Source: Bacteroidales bacterium UBA6244
GTDB lineage: Bacteria > Bacteroidota > Bacteroidia > Bacteroidales > F082
Length of the DNA stretch: 8,758 nucleotides
NCBI GenBank assembly: GCA_002440885.1
Contig: DJVY01000131.1
Coordinates: forward strand, 1-8,758
Direction: 5' to 3'
In this document: positions 6,694 through 8,758 of the stretch, one piece after another
Layout: each line of letters starts with the position of its first letter
How positions within the stretch are numbered: position 1 is the first letter of the stretch
The notes under the pieces: generated by a model
Told to the model about the DNA's origin: nothing
The model's input: the letters and a program-made list of their open reading frames with translations, nothing else
Database searches by the model: none
Position numbers and translations under genes: made by a program

Positions 6694-6709
6694 TCTGTTA
6701 CACAACAGA
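6694..6709. terminator. Weak hairpin between convergent genes
   Basis: TCTGTT (6694-6699), loop ACAC, AACAGA (6704-6709) form a perfect 6-bp stem in the 71-bp gap between the convergent methyltransferase and DUF4249 genes, extendable by one G-T pair. It lies 15 nt past the methyltransferase stop. Neither side has a good U-run, so a bidirectional terminator role is only suggested by position. Confidence 0.25.
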
Positions 6710-6749
6710 TAAAAGTGAAAGCGAGAAATTCAGGAACACACTTTACAGC

Positions 6750-7601
6750 TCACCATTCTTCCGGTGTTTCGGCAACCGCCCAGATATAGGCTGATGGAAA
6801 GACAGCAAAATACCCTGAGGCATTGTTGTCGATGTTACTGCTGACATTGGCTGCCGGTCCGCTAAAAAGCGGGTTCTTTGGTTCAATTTCCTCCTGTGCT
6901 CCTAAAATAAAATCGAAGTACGCTTTTGTGATATTAGACAATACCAGGGTAATGGTGTCGCCCGGATTTACTTCATCTTTGTTTAAAACCTGTACAACAC
7001 TGCCGTTGGTGTAGTTCCCATTAAAAAGCTTGTCCTCGGAAACAATTTTTCTGCTTAAGCTATCGGTAAGCAATCGTCCGTTGTTCATCGCGTTAAATAG
7101 ATAGTAATCAACGGTTGGGGGTTCCCAGGCATACAGATGAACCAGCCATCTTTCCCATCTGGGATTATATTCCAATGTTATTGAATCGAGACGGTCGGTT
7201 AAAACGGGCATTGTTTCTTCTGATTGGTACAATAAGGAATTGTTGATGGGCTCGTTGAGTAATATTTCTAGAGAATAAGTCATGCCGGGCATGCCGATAA
7301 AGTTGTCGGGTGGGTAATACAGGCCTTTAAATGTTTCGTCTTCGTTGAAGACCACCACAGAATCAGCCACTTTAACGGTAACACGGGCATCCGAAACCGC
7401 AGGAGAAGGGTTGTTGTAAAAATAATCGGAGGTTCGTGATAATTTTATCCATTGCTTTTCCGGCTCGTGGGTGATATATCCTTCAACTGCCAACCTGACA
7501 TAGGTTTCATCCAGATCGATATCGATGCGCTCGGTGCAAGAACTGAAAGCCAGTATAAAGGCGAATAATGCGGGTATGATGAGGTTTTTAATTGATTTCA
7601 T
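6750..7601 (-). CDS. DUF4249 family outer-membrane-associated lipoprotein
   Basis: A 283-residue protein with a lipoprotein signal: basic start MKSIKN, hydrophobic core about 7-19, lipobox-like FSSC with lipidated Cys22, followed by an acidic stretch (ERIDIDLDE) as is common in exported Bacteroidota lipoproteins. The mature part is beta-rich with DUF4249 hallmarks: RLAVEGYITHEPEKQWIKLSRT (about 36-57, seen in part in many members) and, near the end, GPAANVSSNIDNNASGYFAV (248-267). The family is found almost only in Bacteroidota, usually next to a TonB-dependent receptor; its molecular role is undetermined. Here the ATG lies 2 nt after the receptor stop, so translational coupling is likely. 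An accessory lid or substrate-capture role, like that of SusD for SusC, is inference only. Nothing appears truncated; the end AETPEEW is slightly unusual, since many members end soon after the GYF strand. Confidence 0.87.
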   Translation of the reverse strand: MKSIKNLIIPALFAFILAFSSCTERIDIDLDETYVRLAVEGYITHEPEKQWIKLSRTSDYFYNNPSPAVSDARVTVKVADSVVVFNEDETFKGLYYPPDNFIGMPGMTYSLEILLNEPINNSLLYQSEETMPVLTDRLDSITLEYNPRWERWLVHLYAWEPPTVDYYLFNAMNNGRLLTDSLSRKIVSEDKLFNGNYTNGSVVQVLNKDEVNPGDTITLVLSNITKAYFDFILGAQEEIEPKNPLFSGPAANVSSNIDNNASGYFAVFPSAYIWAVAETPEEW

Positions 7602-7603
7602 GG

Positions 7604-8758
7604 TTAAAATTTAAAGTTGTAGGTAAAGGATGGGATGATGCCAAACAAATAGGTCGATTCGGCGTAAGTGGTGTTGGGGTTGTCCGGATCGTTTTGAAAG
7701 TTAATGATGTACGGATTTTTTCGGTTGTAGGCATTATAAACAGACACATTAAATTCGCTGTGCCATTTTTGATCCGGTTTTTGCTTTGGTCGCCAGGTAA
7801 CACTCAAATCCAATCTGTGATAATCGGGCATGCGGTAGCTGTTTCGGCTCGAATACACAGGCACAGTTTCATTTCCGTATTCAAAACGGCCAACGGGGAA
7901 AGTAACCGGATTTCCGGTGCTGTACACCCATGTAAATCCAAAACTTATTCGTGTGGAGTAATCGTAGTTCATCACCACCGAAACGTCATTCGGACGATCG
8001 TAAGGTGCTGAGTATTGCTTGTTGTTGTTGATTCCATCAATTTTTCTTAAAGCCCTGGAGTAGGTATAGCTCAACCAACCTGTGAGTTTACCCTTGTTTT
8101 TCTTCACCATCAGCTCAGCACCATACCCGTGGTCTTTACCGAAAAGCAGCTCGCCTTCAAAGTATTTGTTGAGCAGTAAGTCGGCATGATCGCGGTAATC
8201 GATGGCGTTGTCGGAAAATTTGTAATAAATTTCGCCGGAGGTTTCAAAAATGTTTTCGTTAAAATTTCTGAAGTATCCCAATGCAAATTGGTGTCCGATT
8301 TGCGGTTTTACATTTGGGCTGCTGGGAAACCATATATGTAAGGGCGATCCGGCGGTGGAGTTTTGAGCTTGTTGAATATACTGGTTGTTTTTGCTGTAAC
8401 TCGCTTTTACAGAACTGCTTTCGTCGATCAGAAATACAATACCCAGCCTTGGCTCCAGCGCGTTGTAGGTGTTGAAAAAGTCTCCTGAACTGTAGAACGT
8501 CGAGTCGGTCGGAATTCCTTCGTCGTCGAATTGGTAAACCGTAGCCTCTCCGATGTTGTTGAACAAGCTGAATCTTAAACCATATTTCAAAATAATCCGT
8601 GCTCCCAGTTTTTGTTCATTGCTGATAAAAAGTGCACTCTCGAGGGCCGACTGCCTGTTAAGCTCGTATTTGGTGATAAAAGATTCTTCGCTGGTTCCCT
8701 CAATGACACCCGGAAAAAAGCTGTGAAACAAAGTAGAAAATCCAAACGAAACCGTGTT
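7604..8758 (-). CDS. Partial TonB-dependent receptor, C-terminal beta-barrel (5' end outside window)
   Basis: The frame is open from the right edge, so only the last 384 residues are present. The signal peptide, any carboxypeptidase-like domain, the plug and the first barrel strands are missing. Residues are all amphipathic barrel strands and loops: the YSKNNQYIQQAQNSTAGSPL and IWFPSSPNVKPQIGHQFALG segments, YGAELMVKKNKGKLTGWLSY, NPVTFPVGRFEYG, and SYRMPDYHRLDLSVTWRP, then FNVSVYNAYNRKNPYIINF. These are characteristic of the outer-membrane receptor subgroup paired with DUF4249. It ends PSFTYNFKF with the BAM-recognised C-terminal Phe. The substrate cannot be predicted. A TTG at 8731 is internal, not the start, because coding continues upstream in the same frame. 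The stop is 2 nt before the DUF4249 start, so the two form one unit whose promoter lies outside the window. Confidence 0.92.
   Translation of the reverse strand, partial: NTVSFGFSTLFHSFFPGVIEGTSEESFITKYELNRQSALESALFISNEQKLGARIILKYGLRFSLFNNIGEATVYQFDDEGIPTDSTFYSSGDFFNTYNALEPRLGIVFLIDESSSVKASYSKNNQYIQQAQNSTAGSPLHIWFPSSPNVKPQIGHQFALGYFRNFNENIFETSGEIYYKFSDNAIDYRDHADLLLNKYFEGELLFGKDHGYGAELMVKKNKGKLTGWLSYTYSRALRKIDGINNNKQYSAPYDRPNDVSVVMNYDYSTRISFGFTWVYSTGNPVTFPVGRFEYGNETVPVYSSRNSYRMPDYHRLDLSVTWRPKQKPDQKWHSEFNVSVYNAYNRKNPYIINFQNDPDNPNTTYAESTYLFGIIPSFTYNFKF

Noticed and set aside
6284..6712. A 142-codon open frame on the plus strand overlapping the methyltransferase tail
   Set aside because: It lies in another frame within a low-complexity Arg/Lys-rich tail, shows no recognisable family, signal or membrane segment, and shares no start context. 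I treat it as a shadow of the true frame.
8729..8731. A TTG that could be read as the start of the receptor gene
   Set aside because: Coding continues upstream in the same frame to the window edge with barrel-like sequence, and a 375-residue TonB receptor lacking signal peptide and plug is not credible. The gene is cut by the window.
1..8758. CRISPR arrays, tRNA or rRNA genes, insertion sequences, attachment sites, reverse-transcriptase or defence systems
   Set aside because: Reading both strands, I found no regularly spaced repeats, no tRNA-like cloverleaf, no terminal inverted repeats with a transposase, and no defence-type protein family. Nearly all the sequence is accounted for by eight ordinary genes.

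Overview
The window looks like an ordinary chromosomal segment of a member of the Bacteroidota. The evidence is the gene families (a TonB-dependent receptor paired with a DUF4249 lipoprotein, and a DUF5686 outer-membrane protein with a carboxypeptidase-regulatory-like domain), the lack of clear Shine-Dalgarno sequences, and promoter candidates of the TTG / TAnnTTTG type. Two outer-membrane proteins end in phenylalanine, as expected for barrels inserted by the BAM machinery. I cannot place it more finely than phylum from the sequence alone.

Layout. Positions 1-2092 (minus strand) hold a probable three-gene envelope cluster: an AI-2E/PerM-type membrane permease, a small YtxH-domain protein, and a two-helix membrane protein of the holin-X/YqjE kind that runs off the left edge. 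Positions 2188-4620 (minus) hold a DUF5686 outer-membrane barrel, with a promoter candidate upstream and an AT-rich hairpin just after its stop. Positions 4753-5082 (minus) encode a short MazG-like nucleotide pyrophosphohydrolase. It diverges across 66 bp from a THUMP-domain 23S rRNA guanine-N2 methyltransferase of the RlmL type at 5149-6678 (plus), which carries an unusual basic, probably disordered tail of about 120 residues. Positions 6750-8758 (minus) hold a DUF4249 lipoprotein and, upstream of it, the C-terminal part of a TonB-dependent receptor that runs off the right edge. These two genes are separated by 2 nt.

How the genes relate. The receptor/DUF4249 pair is probably one outer-membrane uptake or surface unit with an unknown substrate. 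The MazG-like enzyme and the rRNA methyltransferase are housekeeping functions that share a small divergent promoter region built around an imperfect 26-bp palindrome. The AI-2E/YtxH/holin-X cluster is probably co-transcribed and concerns the inner membrane. No gap between genes exceeds 300 bp.

I found no CRISPR array, RNA gene, insertion sequence, defence system or clear horizontally acquired island. The most interesting signals are the palindromic divergent promoter, the start-site question and the tail of the methyltransferase, and the reproducible promoter-to-start spacing.
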